DNA of 64,000 nucleotides from Dermanyssus gallinae (GCA_003439945.1 QVRM01005665.1:130001-194000), one strand, 5' to 3'; positions 32,940-44,720 are shown, numbered from the stretch's first letter. The notes: generated by a model not told the origin, from the letters alone. Program-made: numbers and translations.

Positions 32940-34390
32940 CTTTTTTTGGAAGGTCTCGGAAATGAATAATGCAAAAGCGCTACTGGCAGCTAGCAGCAGC
33001 TAGTGTAGGACTCGCACCCACTAAAACCGATATCCTCTTCACCCCCCCCCCAAGGCCCGGGATTGCATTGGCATTACTTCGACAACCCCGAGAGGGGTCT
33101 CGTTTTCTAGCGCTTTATTTGCCCAGCCAATGCTTGCATGTCCTGGCGAGATGCGTCGAGATCCTCTGGAGGGCCTAGCTGCTTCCTTTCTTCTCCCTGC
33201 CTCGGCTTCTCCTCTCGACTGTCCCTCAAAGGGGCCTGGTCGTAGCGGGCTCGTCTCGCCGCCTCCAGGTTCAGCTTTTTCCTCATGATGGTGTCAGGGT
33301 AACGCCGAACACACGATCGTGTGTTTGACGTCGTCCGCGTCCCAGGAGAAGCGCAGAACACGCAGATGCCAACCGAGGTCTTTCCGATACGCATAATATA
33401 TGTCTGGAACTGGCCGTGTCCTGTAAGCACTTGTATCGTGGTGTATGATAGCTCCCCCAGCTGCTTGTTATACCACCGGCGCAGATCCGGTAGCAGTTGA
33501 GGAATCCATTGACCGTCGGCATCGCCCCGGGGATTTTACGCGCCGTTAACTCCGCCACGGTCGCCAGAAGCCGTCTCCCATCTCTCAGATGCCTCTCTCT
33601 CTCGCGCGGAAGGATCCGTGCAAGATTCTGCGCGACCCCAGCGACCTTGCGGGCGGCTTGGGCGATATGCGCCGCATCCGCAAGTCCGGTATCCAGGATG
33701 ACCCCCAGGTACTTGGCCTCCTTCTTTATGGATTATGGATTCCTGTGGGACGCCCGAGCTTAGTTCATACTCGCTGTCTCCCGCTCTGAGAGTCCTGTTT
33801 TCCAGGTAATATGATATTATGCGGCAAAGGTAGGGGGGTATTCCCCGTCGTTTCAGCGCAATAATGATAACCTCCCAGTTGGCTGTGTTAAAAGCGTTAC
33901 AAACGTTTAAGAGTATTAAAAGCACGTATATCCTGGTTTTTAAAGACTTCGTGCTGTCTTGCCTGGCGTGATGTAAAACCCGTTGCAGTGTGTCGAGCAG
34001 TGAGCGGCCCCGTCGGAAACCGTATTGATGTTCCGGCAAGGCCTGTTTTGCCTCTATTTTTGCGTTTAGACGCGCTACTAACACATTTCCACTAGCTTGC
34101 CTGCGGTGTTTAGCAGGCATAAGGGTCTATGTGGTGTCGAGCCCGTTGCCGCCCCTGGTTTGGGGATTAGCACTAATTGCGCTAGCTTCCACTGCTTTGG
34201 GTAGTGCCCCTTGGTTAGCAGCCGGGTGACTAGTGTGGCCACCTCCTTGGGATGTCTGTCGGCGAATATCCTCACCACTTTTGGTGGGATCCCGTCGGGT
34301 GCTTTCCCGGTTGCCAGTCTTTATCGCGCATCAGTGACCTGTTTGGGTGTCATCCGGTCACACTGGAATGGTACACAATGAACCTATCAT
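32940..34390 (-). pseudogene. R1-like retrotransposon, 5'-truncated, RT core deleted
   Basis: The 3' end is marked by a T run (32940-32947), followed by a 3' untranslated region similar to those at 15030-15220 and 56045-56220. Coding order on the minus strand: KVVRIFADRHPKEVATLV, LAQLVLIPKPGA, HRPLCLLNTAGK, QYGFRRGRSLLDTL, LLILLNVCNAFNTANWEV and SSGVPQESI. The frame then jumps to IHKEGGQVPGGHP, the region after the YADD motif. The catalytic YADD segment is therefore deleted. The C-terminal CVFCASPG / zinc motif lies near 33360. The first catalytic Asp is also replaced by Asn (LLNVCNAF). Confidence 0.82.
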
Positions 34391-34605
34391 TTGGGAAGAG
34401 ATGTGCCGAGTTGTCCGATCTTCTCTTCCGTGGACAAGTAGAGGGCAAGGCCAGGTCTACTACAAGCGTTGGGTGCAGTCGGAGACGTTTTTAATGGGAA
34501 TTTTCTGTGATTTCTTTGCTAAATTTATAAAAGAAGAACAGATATCAGGGTTTGGCAGATTGTCGGGCTCTTTGTTATTCGAGGCAAACATGAAACGAAA
34601 GAACT
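34391..34605. other. Short unassigned stretch
   Basis: A plus-strand open frame (34347-34607) overlaps the end of the R1-like copy and has no recognisable domain. Confidence 0.3.
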
Positions 34606-34609
34606 GACC

Positions 34610-34960
34610 CAAAATATCTACAGGGGAGTGGCATCAGAGCGGACGCTGAAGATCTTCTGTAAGCTAATCGTTAAAAGGATTGAAAGTACAGCAGTTTGGG
34701 TTCATTCAGGGCGTAGGGACCCGCGGCGCAATTTAATTTTTCTAGTCTGATGTACAGTATCTCTCCCATGAGGCCTCACGTATGTAGTTTTTATGAAATG
34801 TGTCAAAAACTTTGACAAAGTTCTGCGCGATTTTATGATAGATTGTTTCAGACAGACTGGCAGGGACGAAGCTCTTCTGCAAGTTATTTTTGGTTTGTTT
34901 CATAATTACACGCTTTTGGTGGAGAGAAGAAGCGGCGTACTTTAGTTAACGGAGCATATT
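34610..34960 (+). pseudogene. Weakly conserved RT fragment (RTE/Jockey-like)
   Basis: The translation includes LKIFCKLIVKRIESTAVWVH, MYVVFMKCVKNFDKVLRDFM and DEALLQVIFGLFHNYTLLVE. This follows the pattern KL..kvl..R...... , FiDl.KAFD.v.r..l, ..ll..i..ly... of LINE RT motifs 1-3. The catalytic Asp (FIDLEKAFD in relatives) is replaced (FMKCVKNFD). Stops and frame changes are frequent. Assignment to a clade is not possible. Confidence 0.45.
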
Positions 34961-35057
34961 ATAACTTAAGGGACGCATCTCATTTACGCTTCTTGCGGAT
35001 TTTGTTCAGTATGTGCGCCAAAAGTGGTGCCAACGTTACTATCTGGTAGAGAAGTAC

Positions 35058-35260
35058 CTCATTTTTTGAAGGACTAACTGGAAAATGCGGTACGTACACG
35101 CGGACACTACCGCAGGGAACTTGTCGGCAAGTGTGGGCCGGTAGTGTGGGGCTCCAACCCACTTAAAACCAGTCATGCCCAATCCCCCCAACAGATCGGG
35201 AACTGCATAAGCATAACTTTAAACGATCGAGGGGAGAGTAGTTTTTCTTCCCTTTGGCAC
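35058..35260 (-). repeat. 3'-untranslated-region-only R1-like fragment
   Basis: Following a T run at 35058-35063, the sequence GCAAGTGTGGGCCGGTAGTG and its flanks match 38898-39095, the 3' end of the R1-like element at 38888-46080. Only the untranslated tail is present, as expected from strong 5' truncation. Confidence 0.65.
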
Positions 35261-36595
35261 GTAAGGTATTTTCCTTAGTGCGAGCAATGCTGGTCCAGTC
35301 GCTGCGTGACTTAATCATAAGCTGTATAAGCGTTCCAAAGAGTTCCAGAAACGTACCTCATGGAAAAAGAGCTGGAGATCGATGTAAAATCGAAATAGTT
35401 TTACAGCGGAGGACGTTTAGCTGGAAACGACGTTAATCGTTATTATAAAAGGTCATTAGTTTGTAAACTCTTGCACATACTTAGATCTTCGAACTCACTA
35501 TATGGGAATGGCATTCGCGGCACACGTACCCCCGTCGACCTGTATCCAGATAAGCCCTTTTCTAGGGCCTAATCTCGGGTTTCGATGTCGTTTCGATAGT
35601 TAGTCCTTCAAAACGCGGTGTCCGTTCTTTCGTCTACCGTTCAGATCTTTTTGCACGCTGCCTTTGCCAGGGCCTCGTTTGGCTCCTAAAAATAAGCGTA
35701 TCTCTAATCCTGGCCTGTCGATTGCTGTCGCTAGGAGGCAATGTGCGGCCCTGCATTTGTTCAGATTACCTGCTGTTTCTTAGTTTCGTTCTTGCCGCCA
35801 ACGCTGCATCTACCACTGATTTTCTAGACGTGTTCTGGTACATGTAGAGATTTGTGCCACCAAGGTCAACGGACCATGTTCTGTTTCTTTTTCGCGTATT
35901 TACTTTATTCTAGGCGTAAAAACGAGACAAATTAACTAACAATCCAGCGCCGGGGTTAGACTTAGAAAACTGTTACACGTAATGGGCTGGAAAATGCAAT
36001 AAAATGTGGGTAAAAACAGTTTAAACAATTTACTGAACTGATCGTTACTTGGTTATTATTACTCCCATGAGTTCTCTAGCCAAGGCAAGTGAGATCCAGG
36101 CCCTGGAAGCCCTAAAAACAAAAAGAGCTATACAAGACTTATGCCGACGTAATTTTAGGTGCAAAATTGTTGAAATAAGTACAAAAATACGTTATGGGAC
36201 ACATGTTTAGGTAACTTAGCAAGTAATCGTAACTGCAGTATTCATTTCCAGCGTTGAATATTTAAATGCTGCTCGAGAGCATAAAACTCAATAAGAAAAC
36301 AGTTTTATTGAAGATTGCGGCAACGTCGGCTTGTCTGGGCTTGCACTGTTTCTGGTACTACTTTGTTGGTGAAGACATTACCTGCCTCAAACTATAAATA
36401 ACCGACCAACTAATTATTATAGGGATCCCACGGTTGAGGTTACGCGTACGGACGTTGTGGGCCGTCCCGTTCCATCAAGATGGTTTTTACTACTCTTATC
36501 TCCCTTGAAATTAGCTACACGTTGCATGTGATATCCCTTAATGTAAGGACACATGTTTAGTGTTTCACCACTCCAGGAGTGTGCCCCGAACGGAG
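35261..36595. other. No recognised gene
   Basis: No long open frame with a known domain, no RNA gene and no repeat recognised. Confidence 0.4.
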
Positions 36596-36599
36596 GCAG

Positions 36600-37870
36600 C
36601 GTTCACACGTTGTATGTCAAGATCCAGGCGTTGTTTAAAAAAGACGATAACCTGTTATCACCGGATGACAGGTTAAACAAGGTGCCAACTTTGCGGATCG
36701 GCTGCTTGGTCCGAACGCCAGGGGCACCCAGGGTTTCAAACGCGAGAGGGCAAAATTTATGGGGATAGCCGATTGATGAGTATTTTCTCAACTTGTTAGT
36801 CTCCGCAAGATGGGCTGCATAACCAGCTTTGAATGCGCCGCCACCGACCATTGAAAAAGCGACCATCGACGATACTATAGCAGGCCCGGCCAGGGTCAGT
36901 AAATTTGGTACCCCGAGGCCCCCTTTTGAAACGGGTAGCAATGCCTGTTCTCGCGCGCTAGGCGGTAGAGATGTATTCAGCAAGGACTCAAGGGTGGACA
37001 GTGTCAAGTTGTTGAGCCTTTACAACTCGTCGGTTCGATTATATAAATCGGCCCCTCAAAGGAGGTGGATTAGTCTTGAGGACGAAAAAGCGGACCTGAG
37101 TAAGAAAAGTCCCCGATGAGCTCCCAGAAGAGGAAGGCGAGCGGCGGCGTTTTCTAGTTTTAATCTCCAACGCTCGATTGCTGCTGGGAGCCCATCGGGG
37201 CAAATTGGCACACCCAGTAGCTCCAGATCGTCCTTGGCGGTTAGCTTGCAGCCAGGCAGAAGGTTTCGGAGTGACTGTATTTCGGAGGTCTCAAGGGTAG
37301 GGCCAAAAAGGTATATCTCGCATTTGGCCGGATTTAACTCCAGCCCGGACGTAACACTGAAATCCAGGACCCGTAGAATATCTTCGGCTACTGTGCAAAC
37401 GTTTTCTCCTAATAGACCATCGTCAAGGTACCAGAGGTTCAGCGGGCTCCTGAAGGAATCCACCAGATTCTTGATACCCAGATAAAACAGGGTTGGTGCT
37501 AAGGGATCCCCCTGCTGCAGTCCGGTGGCGGACGAAATTACATGTTCAGGCAGGACAAGATAGGAAGAGTGCCGGTATGCCAGTTCGACGTAATTTAGTA
37601 GATGAGGGGCGTGAGATGCGACGGCCTTCATAAAGTGATCGCGTTGTATAGAGTTAAAAGCGTTTTTAAAATCGAGCTTTACAAAGACCCCTGGAGGTTC
37701 GCGTGAGTCGAGAAAGGCACGGGCTGCGTAAATAGCTACTTCGGTTTCGGCCGGCGTTGCAAATCCCAATTGGTGTGCACCGGTTGCGTGAGAAATGGCG
37801 TCTTTGTTGTGGTTGCATCCGCTCTTCGCGGCGAGCCTGCGTAGCGCAGACGAACACGCAATAGGACGTA
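36600..37870 (-). pseudogene. Non-LTR RT of the QQGDP/YLDD group, copy 2
   Basis: The minus strand encodes KSGCNHNKDAI and LGFATPAETEVAIYAARAFL, then the RT motifs VKLDFKNAFNSIQRDHF, SATGLQQGDPLAPTLFYLGI and NLWYLDDGLLG, which holds the catalytic YLDD. LELNPAKCEIYLFGP and a DLELLGVPICPDG segment follow. The next frame (36603-37007) has ALLPVSKGGLGVPNLLTLAG. Downstream, KLRKYSSIGYPHKFCPLAFE and QRLDLDIQRVNAASVRGTLL show the distal C-terminus. The zinc-like and KRPDG-like segment seen in the copy at 58.2-60.0 kb is deleted here between the RT tail and RKYSS. Frameshifts break the protein. Confidence 0.82.
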
Positions 37871-38217
37871 TTGTCTTCTTTTTACTTATTACTAACTTCT
37901 TATTACTAACTAAATGATCGTAACATTTACTAATCAGGAAGCTGTGGTTCGCTCAAAGCTCATTCGTCAACGTTCTTTTTGCATGGCGGGGCGCTAGGTG
38001 GGCACTAACAAAACCACCGTTATGTTATATTATTTGTGCATATACTTATTAATGTAATGAAACAGGTAAATGCATTTGTGTTGTGTATAAGACAACAGGT
38101 TGTAAGCATAATGTAATTATCAAACAATCATTTATTACTCAAGCTGAGTGTAATTAATGTATGCAAAATAGTAATTTAAAAGTTATGGCAATTTGATATT
38201 CTAATAAATATCTTAAA
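37871..38217. other. AT-rich upstream region of the plus-strand CD36 gene
   Basis: No element recognised. If the true first exon of the CD36 gene lies upstream, the polypyrimidine-like tract at 38250-38280 ending in TTGCAG could be an acceptor inside the open frame. Confidence 0.35.
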
Positions 38218-38525
38218 ATGTTTATTAGCCAGCTATTTTGCTTAGTTGGGTTTTTGTTTGCTGTGTTTTTGAATATTGCAGTTGGAGTTGCCGCTCTATT
38301 ACCTCTAGCCATCGGTTTGTTATGTTGGACTATGGTTGGTATGCAACGGGTACGGTTTGGTGGACCTCTCGTGGAAAATTCCGAACTATACTGGATATTC
38401 TTTCATTTTCCGATACATTCCTACCGATCAATATACGTGTTTAATCTCACTAACTACGAAGATTTCGTAACAAAAGGAAGTGTGCGACGTGCTGCCGTGA
38501 GTGAACTCGGTCCTTATGTATTCAG
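38218..38525 (+). CDS. CD36/SCARB-family gene, N-terminal membrane exon
   Basis: It encodes a long hydrophobic segment (LFCLVGFLFAVFLNIAVGVA and ALLPLAIGLLCWTMVG), then the ectodomain start: RVRFGGPLVENSELYWIFFH, SIYVFNLTNYEDF (with an N-glycosylation site NLT) and SELGPYVFR, the hallmark of the family. It ends at a donor GTCAGT in phase 2, so AG joins G of the exon at 53189 to make the Arg codon. The hydrophobic stretch is about 36 residues, too long for one span. Either ATG 38218 is the start, or the exon really begins after TTGCAG at 38280 and an upstream exon supplies the cytoplasmic tail. Such proteins have two membrane segments and take up lipids or lipoproteins. Confidence 0.88.
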
Positions 38526-38887
38526 GTCAGTTTTCTATAAGAACGCGCCCGTAAAATTCAAGTCCAATTAAGTAATATGCTGTAAGCATATATTGTTATG
38601 TGTATACCTCAGAATACCAGCATATAAGACGCTAATGCGTTATTCCTGGAAACGCAAAGTGTGGCTTTAATGCGTGCAAGGCTTGCTGCTATCTAGCCGG
38701 TAAAGTCCTGATGGTGAAACAAGCGTTTAAGCTCAATTTCCTTTCTTCACACAACACTTTTCTTGTCTTAAATCTTGTGCTTTGGTACTCTCTTGCAGTT
38801 GCACAAAGTTAGTTTTTTCAAAACTTGCGGGCTTTTGCGTTTTTTTGTTATGTGCGTACTGTGTATAGTTTTGTTAGTACAGTGCTA
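38526..38887. other. Start of the 14.7-kb CD36 intron; nothing recognised
   Basis: AT-rich intronic sequence before the first nested retroelement. Confidence 0.5.
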
Positions 38888-39299
38888 TCTTTTTTAAGAG
38901 GACTAATTAGAACATGCGGTTGCACGCGCGGTCACCACAGCGGGGAAGCTCCCTGCAAGTGTGGGCCGGTAGTGTGAGGCTCCAACTTACTAAAAACCAG
39001 TTGTGTCCCCGTCCCCCGACATGACTGGGAATTGCTTGCGCATCTCATCAAACAGTCAGGGGGGGTGAGTTTATTACTCCTCCCGAATGTGTTTCCCGGA
39101 AGCCACGGAGAGGGGGCGCCGTAGGTGGTTGGCGCTCGTCTTCTGTAAAATGGCTCTAAAAGCATCATCTATGGTGTCCCAGTTTAAAAGCGATTCAGTC
39201 ATATTTTTGCAGATGTCACGTAAGTTAAATGTATATTAGTGTATTCATTAGATGCAGTAGAGGGTGCGCGCTGCTTCACCCATGCTGGACACCTCAGTG

Positions 39300-40545
39300 A
39301 TGTGTGATCTAAACAGGTAGGATTAGAAGTCGCCATGGCCTGTCAGGATCTGGGTCGTGTAAAAGGTGAGTTCACCCCCCGGGCGGTTCAGCCAGTCTTT
39401 GATGTTGGGTATTACGGCGCGGTGACTAGAGCCCGGGGCACCCTCTTGTAAGTCGTCTCATTTTTCCTTCCAAAGGTCGATAGTATGCCGACGCTCCTCG
39501 TCTTTCTTGTGCTGGGGATTACACCATAAACGGCGGCGTTCAGCAGCTTTTAGATCCCAGGGAATCGTTCCAGCAAGGACGAATGCCGCCGTTGCGCTTA
39601 CCGTCCGGTACGCCGCGATCACCCTGAGGGCTTTGACCCTCTGGGCCCTGACTCGGCCACTGACATGATTATTCGCCGTTTGGATTGTCGTGGTCCATAA
39701 TTATTAGGCATCAGTCGTGCGACGTTGTTTGCTGTTTTGGTTGCTTTCTCCGTCGTTCGCCGCACGTGTTCAGTGCCGCGGAGACCTCTGCTTAGGGTGA
39801 CCCCGAGGTATCTGACCTTGTTAACGGGCGCAATCTCCTGGTTTTCTAGGCGGAGGTTAATGGTGGGGCAGTTCCTCCATCCTACCAGGAGTATGACCTC
39901 CGTCTTAGCAGGGCCGAAGGAAGTCTTGCCGCTTGCATTCAGTGGGCGACGTCGTCAAGTGCTTCGTTCGCACGGCTCTGCAGCAGGTCCGGTGTCCGGG
40001 CCTGGACGGTAAGGACGAGGTTGCCGGCATAGGCTGACCCCGGGGGAAAAGTCCCTTAGCCGCAGCACATCGTTGTACGTTATGTTGGATAGCAGGGGGC
40101 CACGTAAGGAACCTTGTAGCACCCCTGCAGTCATGTTAAAATTGGTTCCGTGGGACTGTTTTGTCCGGTCTTTCAGGTAGTTTGATATGATTCGGCGTAG
40201 GTAAAAAGGAACGTTCTTCCTGTGAAGAGTCTCCAGGATGACTCTACACGGTGTGCTGTTAAAAGCGTTTCGGAACGTCAAGTTAAATAGCGAGGTAGAA
40301 GTCCGGTCTTGTGGGCTGGGATTTGTGGAGGAGTTCGGCTTGCGTCTGGATTTTTTTATGGCGCCGATTGTTGAGTGATCTTTGCGGAGCCTGTGCTAGG
40401 CGTCTGACAGCAGGCCGTTCTCCTCCGCGAAGTCCCGGAGGCGTGCCTTCACGATGGACTTAGAAGATTTGATGAGGGAGCCGAGTAGGCAGATAGGGCG
40501 ATAGGAGCCTGGGTCTTTAGCGAAACTACACCCTGCGAGATCAAT
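39300..40545 (-). pseudogene. R1-like ORF2, C-terminal half
   Basis: Minus-strand translation resumes with DLAGCSFAKDPGSYRPICLL directly inside the R2 junction, then ENGLLSDA, FRNAFNSTPCRVILETLHRK (first catalytic Asp replaced by Arg), YLRRIISNYLKDR, TAGVLQGSLRGPLLSNI and LRLRDFSPGV. The YADD segment is scrambled by frameshifts. Distal remnants include IPNIKDWLNRPGGELTFYTT and ILTGHGDF near 39330-39420, equivalent to the SLIPDLRAWYDRRHGELTYW region of the element at 10.9-15.2 kb. Heavily mutated. Confidence 0.75.
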
Positions 40546-43330
40546 TAACTTTTATTGTCTAAATTCCCTGATCGCACACTTAAGTCGATTAAACGCCAGC
40601 GGAAATCGGCAGCGTATAAGGCGCGAGTTAACGAGTTTGTTCACAAACGAACTCATTCTTCGTCTGGCTCCGACGACGAGTCTGGCGATCCTTACCCCAA
40701 AAGGTCCGACCTTGACTCACAGGAAACCAAGTTTCCTTCCCCAAAAGACGCTATCATAGCGCGAATACAAGCCCTCACAAACACGCTCCCCCCACACTCA
40801 TCAACCACAGACCTAACCCACCTTGCAAATATAATTTGTCAAGGTAAGGCACACTCCCAAATACTAAACGACTTCCTAGACAAACACATAAACGCAACGA
40901 CACACCCGCGCACAGCTCTGACGCCCCCGTCCACTGATAGGGCGCTGTCAAAGCGTAAGCTGCGGCGGGAACACTATATCACACAGAAATTATACAACAA
41001 AAACCGCTCCAAGGCATACTAGACGGTGTACGCCGAATAAACAACATGAATGACACGGAGGTTGTAGAGCATTGGACTACTGCAATGACCCAACCCCCAC
41101 CCCCGCCACTTACGCCAAACCCCTACATCCCCAACCCTGATCTCAACTGCGTTTCTACCCCTATCTCCCTCCAAGAAACGCAATTTGCTCTCCGAGGGAC
41201 ATCCAAAGCACTAGGCTTGGATGGATTAAACTAGCATCCCTCCGTGAACTCCCTTTAGAGAATGTCGGCTGTCTCCTTAATATTCTATTCATTAGCGATG
41301 TTCCCCCCTGCCAACAAAAGGCTCGAGTAGCGTTTATCCCCAAGGTCACTGATGCCTCCTCCCCCAGTGACCTCCGACCCATCTCGATTAGCTCTTACTT
41401 ACAAAGAACGCTTAATAAAATCATTTTTAAACGTATCCAAAAATCTATTAAAATTCTCCCCACTCAACGAGCCTTCCTCCTATTCGATGGGACTTTCGAA
41501 AACCTGACGGTTCTCGATGGCATCATTCATGATGCCAAGTCCACAGGCCGCGAATTGCGGATCGCGTCGGTCGACCTGCGTAAGGCGTTCGACTCGATCA
41601 GCCATGACGCGGTCCTGTGGACACTCGGGGCCAGAGGGTATCCGGAAGTCTTCATCGAGTATATCGAGCGCCTATACCAATCGTCCCAAACTCTCCTCGA
41701 ATTCGGTAAAGAATGTCGTACTATCAGGCCCACCAGGGGTGTTCGTCAGGGTGATCCCCTGTCACCCCTGTTATTTAATCTAGTTCTTGACGACATTCTC
41801 AGGAAAATAAACTTAGACAATTTGGGATATCGACTAAAAGAAGGAAACCGCCTTATGGGCCTAGCCTTTGCGGACGACCTCATCCTCCTCGCCTCCACCA
41901 AGAACACCCTCCAACAACTCCTAGATTTAGCTTTCCCCTTACTTAAGGGGCCTTGAAATCAACACTCATAAGAGCTTTACGATCTCGCATCTTTATGATA
42001 GCCGGGTGAAGAAGAGCATTTATCAATCAACCCCCGAATTCTTCGTTGGAGGGAGGCAATTGCCAGCCAAGGGTATATGCGCTCGATGGAGATACCTCGG
42101 CATCGAGTTCGACAGTTATGGCAGAGTAGACACGGCCAAGGTCACTCTCCTAGAACTACTCGGCAGACTAACATCCGCTCACCTTAAACTCCAGCAACGC
42201 TTAACAATACTGAAACAATTCCTCATCCCGAAAATTCTCTATAAACTGGTCGCTGGTCCCCGACCGTCTCAAAAATTCCTCCTAGAACTAGACTGTGAGA
42301 TCAGGCGAACGGTGAAGTTGCAGTGGCTCAAACTCGAAAACAGCGTGCCAAACGCCTTCCTATACGCGCACATCTCACACGGCGGTCTGGACATCCCCTG
42401 TCTCCGTACACTAATTCCCAGACTTCGCCTCTCCCGCCTCGCTGCCCTGAACAGATCATTCCACATAGGCACTCAATGGCTGCTGTCGACCGATTATCAC
42501 AGAAAGGAGCTGGCGAAAACCAGCGCTCTTTGTGTGTTCGATGACACGACCATTGAAGACGCCGCACACGAGACCGAGTACTGGTCTCGTACACTACATA
42601 ACACAGTCGATTGGGGCTCACCTGAAACACACACACCTAACCCCTTTTACAAATGACTGGGTCAAGGGTGCTCCTTACCTATCCGGTAGGGAGTACATAA
42701 ACCTGATTAAGTTAAGGATCACCGCACTACCAACGCGTGCCAGACTCGCAAGGGGTCGCCCCGGGTACGACAAATTTTGTCGTCATGGGTGCAACGCTGT
42801 CGAGACGCTGGCCCACATCGCTCAAGTGTGCGATCACACCCATCGCCCTATAATCAAGCGCCACGATGACATATGTGAGCGAGTCACCCGCCTACTCCGT
42901 GCTAAAGGAATGCAGGTGGAACGAGAGCGCACCTTCCGAAGACCCGCCGCACCGGCTCGGAGACCAGACCTCGTCATAATAACACCTACGAGGGTCTGGG
43001 TCTTGGACGCCGAGGTCTGCGGCCCCTCAAGAGACCTTGCATTGGCCAGACGGGATAAGATCAGGAAATACGATATTACCCGGGGTCAGGGATCAACTTC
43101 CCAGCTCGCTTCCCCACCGATTCGGGTCCATCACCGTGTCGATGACCGGTGTATGGGAGCCCGAGTCGGTGAAGGATCTCCTGACTCTCGGGTTATCGGA
43201 GAAAAACCTGATCGACCTAACCGTCCTGGCCATGCAGGGTACCCTACGGGTCTTCCGGGTGCACCGGGACCACAAGAGCTGGGTCCGTCGCGGAGGAGGA
43301 GCAGGCGAACTCACCGGGAGGCGATTTTAA
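40546..43330 (+). pseudogene. R2-like single ORF: Myb, RT, restriction-like endonuclease
   Basis: The truncated N-terminus FPDRTLKSIKRQRKSAAYKA is the end of the Myb-like motif. Linker frames follow (40555-41022; 41046-41234, with TSKALGLDGL). RT blocks: KARVAFIPKVTDA, LRPISISSYL, ASVDLRKAFDSISHDAV, GVRQGDPLSPLLFNLVLDD and LAFADDLILLAST (catalytic FADD). The tail frame 42006-42656 has ICARWRYLGIEFDSYG. From 42650 on, CRHGCNAVETLAHIAQVC gives the R2 zinc motif C-x3-C-x7-H-x4-C, followed by RRPDLVIITPTRVWVLDAEV and ARRDKIRKYD, the PD...D...K arrangement of the restriction-like endonuclease. At least four frameshifts and one in-frame stop inactivate it, but all catalytic motifs named are intact. 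Confidence 0.88.
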
Positions 43331-43398
43331 ATTATTTTTTTTAGGCGGGCACTGCCTCAATGGGCAATTATTGAATAAATTCAATGTTGTAAAAAAAA
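40546..43398 (+). mobile_element. R2-clade retrotransposon nested in the R1-like copy
   Basis: About 2.85 kb on the plus strand. The 5' end is truncated within the Myb-like DNA-binding region; the 3' end is a short untranslated region with AATAAA (43373-43378) and eight A residues (43391-43398). No target duplication is visible. R2 elements normally insert at one site in 28S rDNA, but neither flank has 28S sequence, and both flanks are R1-like ORF2. Confidence 0.85.
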
Positions 43399-44720
43399 TA
43401 TGAGGACTAAGCTTGCGGCCCTCCATGCGCTGGGAAACGAGCCCGACCGGAGCATCCCGGTCGCCGCTGACGCCACCGCTTCTGAAAATTATTTCATCAG
43501 CGTCGTGACCGCGGAGACTGGGACACCATCTGGGCCCGATGCCTTTCCCTGTTTGAGGCGTGCCGCAGCATCCTGCACCTCTAGCGGCGTGACTTACGGC
43601 GGGTCCTCTTCCTCCTCCCTTAGGGCTTCTAGGTAGGGGGCGCGGTCGAAGGGTGGGTGTTGGGGGAAGAGCGCTTCGATTGCTACCCGCGCCTCTTCCG
43701 AAGATATTTCCACCTTGCGCGAAAGGGGGAACCCCTTAATTATCTTATATGGGCGGCCCCAGGGGTCGTCCCCCTAGCTCCTCCAGAAAAGCCCTCCAGG
43801 AGCGTTTTTTGCTCCTGGAGATTTCCTTGCGGAGGACGGCTCGCAGATTCTTGTACTCAGCTCCATAGCGTCGGGCGGACTTCTCCTCGTGTGCGGATCG
43901 TCGAGCGCGGGTGAGACATCGCCGCGCTCGTAGATACTTCTGTCATAGTCGTCAAAATGCCGCAGTCCAACAGTGTTTTGACCTTCCTTGGCGTCCTGGT
44001 TGTGTGGCACGGCCTGGGCAGACATCCCACGCCTTCTCAAGGAGCGTCTGGAGGTTTTCGCTCTAGTTGGATTTCCCTCTAATGCTATAAGGGCCCTGAG
44101 GGACCTCCGAAGTTGTTCGGCTCCCTGGCGTCTGATAAGCGGATGCAGCGTTGGGATTTGCCGTCGCGGCGGTAGTTACGTGAAATTCGATGATAAAAAG
44201 ACCGCTGAGGGATTCCTCTTACTGTAGCATCTTCCAGTTTAAAATATTGTTGACCCTGTGGAAGGTGGGCGTACCGGTGTAAAGAACAACAAGGTCCTCG
44301 GCCGCTAATCAGTCGAGGACTGAGCCCCCTTTGGGTGGTTCCGTCCGAGTCCCATGCGCTGGCAGTGGCGTTAAAATCACCGGTTATGACTAGAAGTGGG
44401 ACAGCAGTTTGGTTAAAAGAAGTTGACAAGTCGTCTAAACGCCTGTGTATGTTGTGAAGTGGAACATTAGGGCTGCAGTAGCAGAAATAAAAGGGCCCAA
44501 CGTTTGCAACGTCGACCCATGTAAAACCGTTGCCGCAGCCGTGCCCGGAGAAACGCAGCTGACTGCGACGATATAGTACGGTGCTCGTTGCCCTGTCGGC
44601 GTCCACGAAACAGGCCGGGGGACGGTTTTCCGCCCAACGGACGTTGGGCTCGCTAAGCAGCAGGTCGGCTCCTACCCTGCTGTTAACCTTTTGAAGCATG
44701 TTTTGGGCGCCTCTGCTGCG
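43399..44720 (-). pseudogene. R1-like ORF2, N-terminal half (endonuclease, RT start)
   Basis: On the minus strand the endonuclease region (44085-44699) reads LQKVNSRVGADLLLSEPN, NGFTWVDVANVGPFYF and LLVITGDFNATASAWDS. The RT N-terminal region follows with KQGKASGPDGVPVS (about 43510) and ends in GSFPSAWRAASLVLI next to the R2 poly(A). This lines up with the LLLIPKPG position of intact relatives, so only a codon or two is missing at the junction with DLAGCSFAK at 40545. Frames are broken in several places. Confidence 0.8.

Noticed and set aside
40546..43398. R2 inserted at its usual 28S rDNA site
   Set aside because: Neither flank resembles 28S rRNA; both flanks translate as R1-like ORF2.
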